Shown here in pieces: positions 46,836 through 58,356 of a stretch of 64,000 nucleotides of DNA. A program made the translations under genes and the position numbers. Under the pieces are notes generated by a model. That model ran no database searches, had not been told where the DNA came from, and worked only from the letters and a program-made list of their open reading frames with translations. Position 1 is the stretch's first letter; every line of letters begins with the position of its first letter. Where the stretch lies: NCBI GenBank assembly GCA_964036155.1, contig OZ038423.1:73485249-73549248 (forward strand). Reading direction: 5' to 3'. The stretch comes from Diploscapter coronatus. Taxonomy: Eukaryota > Nematoda > Chromadorea > Rhabditida > Rhabditidae.

Positions 46836-48161
46836 TTAAGAGTGAATGTCAGTATTATTCAAAGTGATGCGGAACAGGGGTCCGTTGACTTGGCTGATTT
46901 TCACATATATTGTTCAGTTTTTCACGCTGATTCTTGTGATGCTATCCGTTTTTCATAAAACTTATCATATGCAGGACTACGGTAGCTTCAAGTGTTGACT
47001 GGCCCGACCTTGGGGAAAAATTCATAACTTCCTTATTTGTGAACCAAATCGAATGTGGTTTTCAGCATTGGATAGCCCATGAAAAACTCTACAAATAATG
47101 TAGCTATGACGAGTCACAACAACCATCTGTTTTGGCGGGAAAATTCTAAATCTGAAATTTTGACTTTAACTCACCTCAGTTTTCGATTTTTTTCGGCCAA
47201 AAAGAAGTTCGACCGCCGACCAAATATTAGCCCACGAGAAAGAGGATTCAATTTCGCGTTTGAATATGTAAAAATTTTCAAAAAGAGGGTAGTCGAAACC
47301 ACGAAAAATGCGTTCAAACGTGTAAAACCAAGGTGATTATTGCATAGTGTCAACTTTAACCCCCCACAACTTTCTTATTTCTGGACCAAATTTCATGATT
47401 ATTTTTTTTATTTTGTAGATCTTGAGCAGGAGAATAAAATAAAAATAAAATTTTTAGAAATTAATTTTGGCGGGAAAAAATTATTCGAAGTTACCCTATA
47501 TATCCGCACTGTGTTTACAAGTGTGATGTGAGTTAATGTTGGAGTTTCTCATAAAATCTTGTAGAGCTCCTCGAGTTGATCAACTTTTGTTCCAGAACTT
47601 CTTCTAGAATGTGCACACACAGAGAGATATGAGTTTTTAAAAATTCTTTCATAGAAATCACCCTGATTTTATGCATTCTGTGAGTTTTTTGACCCCAGGA
47701 TCCAACATCTTTTTTCGAAAAAGTTACATATTTTATTCAGAATAAAATTCTCTACAAAATAAGGCCATTTCCAGCCGGCTCCCCGAGACATCGATGGGAC
47801 CAAAATCGCGAAAAACTGTCACCGGTCATGGTCACTTTTTCAGAAATTAATTTTTTGGCGGAGAACTGTTGATCGTAGAAGATGGTCATAGTTACATTAT
47901 TTGTAGAATTTTTCATGGGCTATCCATTGCTGAAAACCCCATTCGATTTGGTCCATAAATAAGGAAATTATGAATTTTTTCCCGAGGTCGGATCTGTCAA
48001 AACTTCAAGCTACTGTAATCCTGCATACGCTCATTTTTATGAAAAACAAACCAAACCATGATGATCAGCGTGAAAAACTGAACAATATATGTGAAAATCA
48101 CAGCCCGATTTGCGAATCCCTGTTTATACCGACTTTGATCCTTACTAACGTTTACTCTTAA
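46836..48161. repeat. Foldback palindrome A bounded by TTAA
   Basis: Both ends read TTTAAGAGT ... ACTCTTAAA, with TTAA at 46836-46839 and 48158-48161. About 250 bp arms match in inverted order: CAGGACTACGGTAGCTTCAA, GGGGAAAAATTCATAACTTC and GATAGCCCATGAAAAACTCT on the left recur inverted at about 47890-48035. The centre holds a module (TTTTGGCGGGA ... GTGCACACACAGAGAGATAT) repeated directly in palindrome B. No coding frame of note. Confidence 0.8.
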
Positions 48162-50564
48162 ATTACCTGCAAAATCATATGACACTTAGGTACTTATCAG
48201 CGGATAATTATTTCTCTATTTTTCAAACATTATAAGACAGACTCGTTACGAAATTGATAAAAAAGGAGTATAACTGCGTCTAAGGCTTTCCCAACACTGA
48301 TAAGACACTATTGATGAAGTTTACCAGGAGACTGAAAATAGCCGATTTAGCTCTCAATTTTTTTTGTATACTAAGATCCATCTATATTATTAAAGCATAT
48401 TGCATGAAATTATCATGAAAATCGAAAGTGCGAACCCTATCTTTATATGAGACGTTATTCGTAAAAATCGAGTTTTTTATAAAGGGGGGTGGTACCCAAG
48501 AAGTTGATCCTCAAATTTCGAGCTGATTTTTCGTCCCTGGGGGTTTTCGACTACGCTGATGACGAATCTGACGGTTAAAACCCGATCCGACCACTTGTTC
48601 CGCATGTTCCGGGAGGTCCGCATCTGGTAGTTCCATAAAATTCTATTTTCGTTATTCGGCATGGGAAAAATTCAAATTCGGTATCAAAATGCTCGCAGAG
48701 ACCATCTGAACACGATTCTGAAAAGACCTCGTCAAAATGATACCGAATAAGGAAGTTATGATAAACATAGTGAAACATATCGAAAATGTCATATTGATTT
48801 TTCGCTTGTTTTAATTTTTTAACTTTTTAAAAGTGCCGGATTCCGTGAGTTATTTATACTGGGAAGTAGCCCAGGCCTTCTAGTTTCTGGAACACTTGAC
48901 CGTTTTCCTATAGACTGCCCGCTAGAGAAGAAATGTCACTTCTTCGAAGAGTTGTCATGACTCACTTTTGCCTAGTTTGATTTTAAACATTCATAACTTC
49001 CATAATTCTAAACCAAATTCGGTAATTCTTTTTTTATTCGATAAAATTTAATCCATAGATTATTAAGCAATAAAATAAGAATTTTTCGAATATTGATTTC
49101 TGCAGAAATGCGCACTTATTTGCGCCATAATTGCACACCTTTCAACCTGTCCTGGGTTTACGCGTAAATGATGTTGGAAAAATTCGTCCTTCCAGTATGT
49201 TGTGTAGAATGACATGGTGAACAACTTTGTTTCGGGACCGACCTCAGATTCACATTCGTATGAGCTCCAGAATTTTTCGAAGTTCAACGATCAATTATTG
49301 CAAAGTGCCGTTTGGACAATAAATTTCAAAAATTCATAGCTTCCTTATTTCTGAACCAAGTTGAATGATTATTTTTTTATTTTGTAGATCTTGAGTAGGA
49401 GAATAAAGTAAAAATATAAAGAAAATTTTTAGAAATTAATTTTGGCGGGAGAAATTAGCCTAAGTTACCCTATATACTCGCACTGTATTTACAAGGGTAA
49501 TGTGAGTTAAAGTTGGAATTTTCAATAAAATCTTGTAGAGCTCTTCAAATTGAACAAATTGTATCCAGAACTTATTCGAGAATGTGCACACACAGGGAGA
49601 TATGAATTCTTAAAAATTTGTGCCAAAAAAGCATTATGCTGAATTTGGCCATTGAACTTCAAAAAATTCTGGAGTTCATGGGGTAATGATTCTGGGGTTT
49701 CCCAATGATGAAAGTTGTTTACCATGTCATTCTACGCAACATACTGGAAGGACATATTTTTTCAACGCCATTTACCCGTAAACCCAGTACGGGTGTATGA
49801 GGTAACTTCGGGTAATTTTTTACCGATAAAATTTATTTCTAAAAAAACTATTTTTACTTTCACTTTATTCTCACGCTCAAAACCTACAAAATAAAAAAAG
49901 AATCATGGAATTTGGTTTAGAATTATGGAAGTTATGAATGTTTAAAATCAAACTAGGCAAAAGTGAGTCATGACAACTCTTCGAAGAAGTGACATTTCTT
50001 CTCTAGCGGGCAGTCTATAGGAAAACGGTCAAGTGTTCCAGAAACTAGAAGACCTGGACTACTTCTCAGTATAAATAACTCATGGAATCTGGGGTTTTTA
50101 AAGAATTAAAAATTAAAAGAAGCGAAAAATCAATATGACATTTTCCATATGTTTCACTATGTTCATCATAACTTCCTTATTCGGTGTCATTTCGACGAGG
50201 TCTTTTCAGAATCATGTTCAGCTGGTCTCTGCGAACATTTTGATACCAAATTTGAATTTTTCCCATGCCGAATAACGAAAATAGAATTTTATGGAACTAC
50301 CGTATGCGGACCTTCCAGAACAGGCGGAACAAGTAGTCGGATAGGATTTTAACCGTCAGATTCGTAATCAGCGTAGTCGAAAACCCCCAGGGACGAAAAA
50401 TCAGCTCGAAAATTGAGAGTCGACTTCTTGGGTACCGCCCCCCTTTATAAAAAAAACTCGATTTTTACGAAGAACGTGTCATATATGAAAATCAGCCAAA
50501 TCGACGGACCCCTGTTCCGCATCCCTTCTTTCTGACTTTGATTTTTCCTGACACCTACTCTTAA
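48162..50564. repeat. Foldback palindrome B, right end at TTAA
   Basis: Arms of about 800 bp: 48438-49270 is inverted at about 49670-50490. Shared blocks include CGTAAAAATCGAGTTTTTTA, TTTTCGACTACGCTGATGAC, TTTTCCTATAGACTGCCCGC and GGCAAAAGTGAGTCATGACA. The right end continues into GGACCCCTGTTCCGCATC and TTAA (50561-50564), which is the inverted match of the left end of palindrome A. Together A and B thus form one 3.73 kb structure with common ends. A related copy lies in the last intron of the kinase gene. Confidence 0.8.
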
Positions 50565-50641
50565 ATTATTGACGATCAGCTGAAATATCTCATCGTTTTT
50601 CTTCTAAAACATTCTATTTTCAGAAAACAGTTAATGCGACA

Positions 50642-51035
50642 ATGTCAGGTCATTCGAAACCAGATGAATTGGAAGATGAAACTGCTACTCCATCTCCTTC
50701 TAAACTGGCAAAATGTGAAAAATCTTGAAAATTTTTAGAAAATTTATTTTTTCAGTGGCCGAAGTCAAAGTCGAGAAAATCGACGATATTGAACCAGAAT
50801 CTCACATCGATCATCCCATTGGTAAGAACTTTATATTTTTGTAAAAGGATTAAAAAAATGGCTGGATTTGTGGATTTATTCTTCAAGTTGTGGAAACACG
50901 AAAATTTTGTAAGATTCCCAGAGATTTTTGAATTAACTCAATTTTCACTTTTTTGATAATTTCTAAATGTTTTAAGGTTATTCTTACTTTTCTGACTTGG
51001 ATAAGGAACCTATGGATGAAAATGATAATTTATGA
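50642..51035 (+). CDS. Small acidic hypothetical protein (65 residues), three exons
   Basis: Exons 50642-50714, 50756-50821 and 50977-51035 are in phase and give 65 residues: MSGHSKPDELEDETATPSPS, KLAKLAEVKVEKIDD, then IEPESHIDHPIGYSYFSD and a short acidic end. A TTTTCAG acceptor lies 21 nt before the ATG, so the gene may be complete, or this may be the 3' end of a longer gene cut off by the foldback repeat ending 78 bp upstream. The Asp/Glu-rich, Ser/Pro content suggests a disordered protein; the IEPES and VKVEKID stretches resemble SUMO-site-rich nuclear proteins. The family is unknown. ETATPSPSKLAK resembles EDATPKLAK in the transposon-borne gene, so the two may share ancestry. Confidence 0.5.
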
Positions 51036-51691
51036 CAGTTGGATTAGCAATAGAGCGCGTTTGTAAGCCTCAGCACTGACTAATAACGGCTAAACTTTGA
51101 AATAAGCTGCTAAATTTTATAAGAATCGTACAAACTTGAAATTTTGCACAAAGAACTGTCGGACCAATAGAAATAACATTAGGTAGGCACGAGTGTGCAT
51201 CTAATAATAAGGCTATTGACAAAAATATTGAATCTCAAAATTTCAATGCCAGTTTCGCGCCTATATCGTGATTTTCGTGAATCGACCCAACGTAGAAAAA
51301 TGTTCTCCATACTCGAATTGACTAATATCATTCATTATATTTCATAAAATGTGGATGTTTCAAAAGAAAATCCTTTTCAAAATAACCCATACGGTGTTTC
51401 CTTCTGTTTTCCCCTTTAATGAAAAATGGGCAGGACTTGCGCTCTCTACATAAAAGAAATGGAATTCAGTTCGATATGAAAAATGTCTTTCATTCATAAT
51501 ATCGTTTTCCTGAGCTGTTCATGCTCAATGGATCAGAATTCTCTCATTTCCGTAACTTCTTTCATTCGAAAAAATATCACACCAATTAGAATAGAACCCT
51601 CTCATTGACAGTTTCTTTGTCCTATGCTCTGGCCCGTTCTCTAGTTTCAATTCGATCGACTTCAAGAACAACTTCTCTTTTAGGTAGCACT
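51036..51691. other. Upstream region of the kinase gene
   Basis: About 650 bp with no gene seen. It ends with TTCTCTTTTAG, a good acceptor 8 nt before the kinase ATG, most likely a spliced-leader site. Confidence 0.45.
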
Positions 51692-54600
51692 ATGGATCCC
51701 GGTGATGCTCTTGAGAGTCCAAGGGGCGTGTACAAAATCGTCAAAAAGATTGGCAGTGGGGCATTCGGCGAAGTTTATCTCACTGATTACATGGCTAAGA
51801 ATGCTCCGAACTCTGAGCAGGTAGCCTTGAAGAAGATCTCTCTTCATGGAATGGGAGAGAAGAAAAAGGAGAAATGCAAGAAGGAGGTAAAGGTGATGGA
51901 ACAAATCTCCAAGTCGCCCACAAACCAGCACATCGCCAAATATCTCGATTCGTTCATGATTACCGAGACCAAATCGCCAAGTCACGAAAGTCTATATATC
52001 GCGATGGACTATTGCTCTCGCGGAGATCTTAGCAGGAAAATCAAGGTGAATGTCAGATCGGAAAGACAATTCGACCCGAAAATCATCTACGACTACATCT
52101 ATCAAATCGCGGATGGTATCAATGAGCTTCATATCAAACACAAAATCGTCCATCGCGACCTCAAACCCGCCAACATCCTAATCTCCTGGGAAAACGGCAA
52201 AGAAGTTCTCAAGATCTCCGATTTCGGTCTGGCAAAAGTGATCGACTCCCTGAATAAGAGCCTGAGTCACACGAAAGAGCGTAGCACGCCGCTCTACATG
52301 TCTCCAGAGCAAGATGCACTCACTCCATGCCGATTCGTCGTCGTCGTCGATATCTGGGCGATCGACATCATCTTCTACGAGTTGTGCATCGCCCCAAAGA
52401 AATTAACGAATGAGATTGAAGATCTTTGGGAAAAAGTCATGAATGGACAACGAATAGATCTACCTAGCCGATACTCAGAAGCGGTAAATTTTTATCTAGT
52501 TTTAAATATAAAGTCTGATCATCGCTCCACCTTTTTGCATTATAATAAAAGTATACTGTATACAAAGCAAAAATAAAAATATTCAAAGTCTCACTTGGTG
52601 CTGTTACAAAAATCTATAACTTTGAAAAAATTCTAAAATAATCACATCTTTTAGGATACAATATGGTTGAATAAGATGATTGCCAAGGACCCATCCGAAC
52701 GAATGAGTGCGAACCAGGTCCGCGACGAAGCCAGAAGTAAGTCATTCTAATAAAAGAAACTAACGTAGTTTCTACTTAATTTTATTATAATTCGATAAAA
52801 TATTAAAGTGTTAAAAAATTCCGTGAAAATTCTTGCCAAACCATTTCATGCAAAATTGGACTTCTCATTCTGCAGCCCTAATGGTTCTATTACCTATTCA
52901 CGAAACATCGCTTTCGGGCTATGACAAATTTTCTAAAGCAAATGCAAAATGTGTACGTGGTGTTTCTCAACAAAATCTTGTTTTCACTAGAAAATTACCT
53001 AAACTTATGAAATATTGACTATCCCACTTCAGAATTGCATATTCTTTTAGGTTTTGTTTACAGATTTATCTTTTATTGAAAAAAGAAGAGAAAAGAGAAC
53101 AACGCGGAAATTTCAAACCACCAATGGCATTTGAAGATCCCGAGTTGCCAAAATTAAAAACAAAACTTACAAAAATAGAATTAACAAAAAGCAATTATCA
53201 GGTGAATTGCAAACGACAATAAAATGAAGAGAATAAACAAGAAAATAATTGATGGAGAGAAAATAGACGGTGTCGCGCTTTTGAAAATATGATGCAATTG
53301 ATGAGAATTTAACTCTGAAGGAACTTTCTACGTTTATCAATTAGTGCTACGTTAACCGTAATTTATTTAATCGTCAATCATAGTAGATATTAATTCATCG
53401 CCAATTCATTTAAGAAAGTATGATTTTGGTGATAATTCGAAATTAATTCATACGAAACTTCGTTCCGAGATATCACTCATTTTCAAAAATTTAGGAAGAA
53501 TGATACCTGCTACCAAAATTGTAAATGTTTGCGTTGATTATCTGAAACTTGGAGCTCGTGTTTTCCCTGACCAAAAGGATGTTTATGATGGATTTGGACT
53601 TGCTAGAAATTTTCTCAAAGACGTCCTTAGCACAATTCTGAAAGCGCCCAGTCCTATGAAAGAAAACTCTAATCAACTAAATAAGCTTTCTGGAAAAATA
53701 AATGAGGTATATTTCGCGTTTTTCTCCACTAAGTTAATTAAAAATTAATATTAAAAGCTCTTATCTTGTGAATGAGTTACATGATGAAGACAAGATGGAA
53801 TTTTATTAAATGGCTAATAATAACGTCGATTCCAATAATTCCATTTTATTTATGAGTAAAAGTCTAGAACTTTGGCACATTTTTGATACGAATAGAATCG
53901 AATTTCGCTTCATTGAAATATTTAGGTCGATCAAAATAATGAACGTCGAATTAACGAACTTAAGGCCTTGATCGGTGAGCATGACTTCATTCAGGTGATA
54001 TCTATTCATAAACCGATAAACATCTTTTATTTCAAAATACAGCTTTATTCAAATAAATAAGCATGACACGTTTGTTTTAGCATTAATTAAAATCAAGTCT
54101 GAATTATCGAAATATTATATGATAATTTCAGGATATCGTTGCTCCAGTAAATATATTGACTAAATTAATGAAAACTGTCTGGAACTATAATACTAATGAG
54201 AGCTTTGATAATTTTTGTGCTCAGTGCGATAGCACGCCACCGTATATTTTAGTATCGGTAAGAAATTGATTCATTTTTTTTTATAATTACAAAATGCTAT
54301 ATAAGCGCCAAACAAAATTTTGGAACCAGGCATGATTTTGAATGTCATAACCGGTTAATTCACTTATATTGAACAATTCATGTTAAAATTGGACTCATCT
54401 ATAAGTTACCATCAATCATAAATGTTGATCAAATTTCAAACTGATCTAACTAATATCTCTTAGCAACTAAATCAATTAACTGGGAAATATTTGGTGAAAA
54501 ATTTTGCTCATAATTGAATATCATTTGGGCGCTTCGCTATTCCTCCTATGTGTCCATTATTCTTCTCATTTTTCTTCTTGGTCCCCCAAGGCGAAGAGTG

Positions 54601-57477
54601 GGAGGAATAATGGAGCACCATATCATATATGTTAAACGTATATTCTTTTAGAGAATATTGGAACTTCTGCGGAACGACTCAACGAACCCACTAATCCCTG
54701 CAATGAATGCCGATAAATTACGAACAACAAAAACATTCAGAAATTGGAGTGATATTTTCGAAACTCTTTTGAGAAAACTTGTAGATGATATTATCTTAAA
54801 TATTGAAATTTATCGGATATCAATTTCAGATTCTGATTCACATTTTTCATTACGATATTACTAGACGCACAAACAAGGTAAGCAAGGTGTTCAATAGAAG
54901 GCATATTGGAATTGATAACATCTTAGATAGGAATTGATGGAGTGGATCCAATGGCCAAGGCGTTGAAAGATGCTACTAAATTTTTGGACAATTACATCAA
55001 GAATTACGATGTACGTAACAATGTATATTATTTTGTGGAGAGCATAAATTTTGAGTCTCATCTTTTCGTAAGGCATGTTCGAGTTTCTTCACCTGTGAAT
55101 TGATACGAAAATACTGAAATTTGGAGTATCTGATTGTAAATCGCGCATTCAGAATTAAGTCAACACATAACATACACGTATTTTTACAAACGTTAGAATT
55201 TTTTAAATGTGAAAGATAAACTAGCGCGGTGGAGTTAAGAAGAAAGTGCAGAGAAGAACAACGAGAACAACATGATACATTGAGCCGTGTGGTGGCTACT
55301 AATGTCAATTTTATTTTGAAGCTACAAAAACCTTGCCGATTTTTATCTGAATTAGGCGACCATAAATAAATGAATTAGAATATCTTAGAATTAATGAGAC
55401 TCAAAAATAATGCATCCCGCGTCTCTTAAATGTAAAATTCTAACATATGACTTGTAGAATGACTATTGGCCAAACTGTGTTAAAAAACTCATTGAGAAAA
55501 CGGCTGACGAGAATATACATGTTACTAACAATGCTAAGGCAAACATTATAAAGGAAGCCCTAATGAAAATTTATACTACGTATGTAATTTTATAACAAAT
55601 ATCATAGTCAGATAGAATAATTTTCACTAAAAATAGTTATTTCAGGGACGTATTTTACATAATCGTGTATGACGATGTTCTTGGTTATCATATGCATGCA
55701 CTTTCCGGTAGTGAATATATCCATCAATTTCGTCGTGGAAGATGCAACATCGTCGTCAACAGGAGTCGCAGAAAAGTTGATAATGAGACATATGAAGCGA
55801 TGAAAAACAGTGTCGAGGAGTTGCGACATATATCTATTAAAACGTAGGTTATTCAATCAGCATTGTAATATAAAAATATATATGACACGTTCTTCGTAAA
55901 AATCGAGTTTTTTTACAAAGGGGGCGGTACCTAAAAAGTTAACCCTCAGTTTTCGAGCTGATTTTTTGTCCCTGGGGGTTTTCGACTACGCTGATGACGA
56001 ATCTGACGGTCAAAACCCGATCCAACTACTTGTTCCGCATGTTCCGGAAGGGCCGCATCCGGTAGTTTTGGAAAATTCTATATTCGTTAGTCTGCATGGA
56101 AAAATTCGAATTTGGTATCAAAATATCCGCAAAGGCCCAGAGTGTAAATTTGGAGTTTTTACGTCGAAACAACCACCTGCTGATAAGTGATGATGCAAAA
56201 ATAACATCAAAAATCTTTTACTAGAATTTTTTATGTTATATTTTTTAAAAAAGTTGTACTCCAAGAGTTATCCATATCAGAAAGTAGCCTAGGATATGCA
56301 GTTTCTAAAATGGTATGCCGCTTACCTATAACCCATTGCCAAATCGAGAAATACATTTTTTTTTCGAAAATGACTCATAAGGCCCTTTGCATGCAAAAAT
56401 TCATTCCTCGCTGAGAAAATAATAATTACTTTCTTGTTTGTCGTAAAAACATCTTCAATCTATCATATTCAATGCTCAGATTTTTTTCTTTTTAGTTCCC
56501 ATTTTCAAAAATTGATTTCCTAGGAAGCTTTTATCCAAATTTCATAATTCCTTGTCTGAATAGCATTGGACAATATTTTATTCTCCATGATTTTCAGAAT
56601 TTTTGAACGACGTCATACGGCTGAGCAGGTATACGGTAATTGCATTATATCTACATGCCTACAGTATACCGTGTTGACAGTATTTTCGAAGATTTTACAC
56701 AGGGATATGCTTGGTCACCCAAAATAAGTAAAACAAAAGAATAATTATGAAATTTGGACATAAAATTAGTGACAAATAATTTTCCAAAAGGCATCATTTG
56801 AACACAATGCAATGTTTATCCCTTTCACATTAAAAATAATGCACCTCGAGAGTGTAGAACAGGTGGTTGACCCCTGAATGAAAGTTGTACAGAATTAATT
56901 CTACACAACATATTTGAAAGATAATTTTTTCCGATGCAGAATAACGAAAATAGAAAAAATCCGAAGTAACCGGTTTGAATGGTTCCGATTTCAACGGGAA
57001 AAGTGATCAGCGCATATTTTAACTGAGATTTTCGTAATCAGCGTAGCCGAAAACCTCCATGGGCAAAAAATCGATCCGAATTTTACAAGTCGCGCAATTT
57101 GTATCCAGTCCCCCTATTGAAACTCTATACTACAAATAACGTATCAAGTGCTCTTTACGCAAATGCGAATTTTACGATTAGTATCGACAAAAATTTATTA
57201 ATTTAGATCCGATTCTTGGTATAATTCCTTGCTGCCTGGGTATAATTCTTTGCTGCCTGGTTGTAAAGAAGTTTTTAATGCAATTCCAAACAGCGAATTT
57301 GTTGGTTTGATTGCCGAATCAGCAAATCCTGTAATCCATTCGGCGAATAGCTTCAATCAATCATGGGAACCCTGCTGGTGGACCACGACCAAGTGCATGT
57401 ATTATCGTAGACAAGCGGGTGGCAATGAAATTCTTACCTTCGAAAAAAATGTTATTCTTATCGTCGGTTTTGAATAG
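51692..57477 (+). CDS. Ser/Thr protein kinase fused to a large unrecognised C-terminal domain
   Basis: Fourteen exons in phase (51692-52483, 52655-52736, 52876-52952, 53064-53201, about 53242-53269, 53495-53706, 53926-53994, 54132-54257, 54652-54780, 54830-54877, 54927-55010, 55458-55579, 55646-55843, 57207-57477) total 792 codons, giving 791 residues. Residues 1-290 are a kinase domain: GSGAFGEVY, VALKKI, acidic helix C, HRDLKPANI and DFGLAKV, with SPEQ in place of APE and DIWAID in place of DxWxxG. The rest, about 500 residues, is helical at first (LKLGARVFPDQKDVYDGFGL, LSGKINEVDQNNERRINELK), then has a Trp/Tyr-rich end (VFYIIVYDDVLGYHMHALSG, RRGRCNIVVNRSR, WYNSLLPGYNSLLPG). I do not recognise it. 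The 28-nt fifth exon is inferred from phase. Exon 1 is secure; the ATG follows a TTTTAG acceptor by 8 nt. Confidence 0.8.
55877..57150. repeat. Foldback repeat copy inside the last kinase-gene intron
   Basis: The intron 55844-57206 is filled by a relative of palindrome B. TTCTTCGTAAAAATCGAGTT and TTTTCGACTACGCTGATGAC appear at its left and a diverged inverted version near 57010-57120 (ATCAGCGTAGCCGAAAACCT). The insertion lengthened the intron without breaking the reading frame. Confidence 0.7.
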
Positions 57478-57607
57478 CTTGAGCATCTTAATTTTTATTC
57501 CACTCTTTTCTTTATGCATATGTCAAATCATTATTTTCTTCAACTCTACAAATCCTCTACTTATTTTGTACTAATTATGTAATTTGCGTTTACTTAAATA
57601 GAGTTCC

Positions 57608-57613
57608 AATAAA
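57608..57613 (+). terminator. Polyadenylation signal AATAAA of the kinase gene
   Basis: AATAAA about 130 nt after the kinase stop, followed by a T-rich stretch, and just before the hairpin at 57648. Confidence 0.55.
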
Positions 57614-57647
57614 TTTTTGTATTGAATCCAGTTTTCGGTGGAAGACA

Positions 57648-57804
57648 GGCTCATAGAAAAAGACACCGGGACACCGGGACACCGGTTAGAAAAAGACACC
57701 GGCTTTTTTCTTTTCTTCTCTTGCTTTCTCATACTATTTCTTAGAAAAGCCGGTGTCTTTTTCTAACCGGTGTCCCGGTGTCCCGGTGTCTTTTTCTACG
57801 AGCC
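57648..57804. repeat. Near-perfect 60-bp hairpin built of GGGACACC units
   Basis: Left arm 57648-57707: GGCTCATAGAAAAAGACACC, then two GGGACACC units, GGTTAGAAAAAGACACCGGC and TTTT. Right arm 57745-57804 is its reverse complement with a one-base difference (CTACGAGCC against CTATGAGCC). The loop is a 37-nt pyrimidine-rich stretch. The pairing is far stronger than in other repeats here, which suggests a young foldback element. Confidence 0.9.
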
Positions 57805-58013
57805 GGAAGACATGATGAAGGATACGATTTCTATAACAACTCCGACCTAATCAAGTGGAACTACCGTATTTTCTCTAATTGAGGAACATCGAAATTTGAA
57901 GAGTATTCTATAATAGGAAAGCACCCAAAGATATCAATACTACTCATTGCCTAATTCGATTTATTTTGGAGGGAGTTTTATCGTGTTCTTTAGAGCATTC
58001 TATGTAGACCTAT

Positions 58014-58356
58014 TAGGGAGTCCGGAAAGCTCTGTCCGATATTAAGATATTTTTCAATTATTTTATTTCTTTATTGAAACTTAACTTTAATCAATGATAT
58101 AGTTACCACTATTATCTACAACAGAAGCCCAACAAATGAGAATATCATTGATGTCCTTTGCCCAGAAATTGGAGGACTGCAGGCCAAAAAAGTTAGAGAT
58201 CCCATTTTTTAGAGCATCATAATTGTTGGAAAATTTTCCAGCCAAGGCATTTTTTAGATTGCGAAAAAGGTGATAATCAGAAGGGGTGAGATCAGGGAAA
58301 TAAGGTGGGTGGCAGGGATGTTCGCGATGCGGTGTGCGATTTTCAAAATTCATCAT
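58014..58356 (-). pseudogene. 5'-truncated mariner transposase
   Basis: The minus-strand frame 58087-58356 is the C-terminal quarter of a mariner-family (DD34D) transposase: HPPYFPDLTPSDYHLF, with the last catalytic Asp, then FSNNYDALKNGISNFF, SNFWAKDINDILICWASVVD and GNYIID-stop. The terminal sequence TTAGGGAGTCCGGAAAGCTC (58012-58031) looks like the 3' mariner end. The DNA-binding domain and the first two catalytic Asp are absent, and no matching second end was found, so the copy is dead. Confidence 0.9.

Larger units (their letters stand above)
57478..58013. other. 3' region of the kinase gene
   Basis: No gene. Contains the AATAAA at 57608-57613 and the GACACCGG hairpin at 57648-57804. 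Confidence 0.5.
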
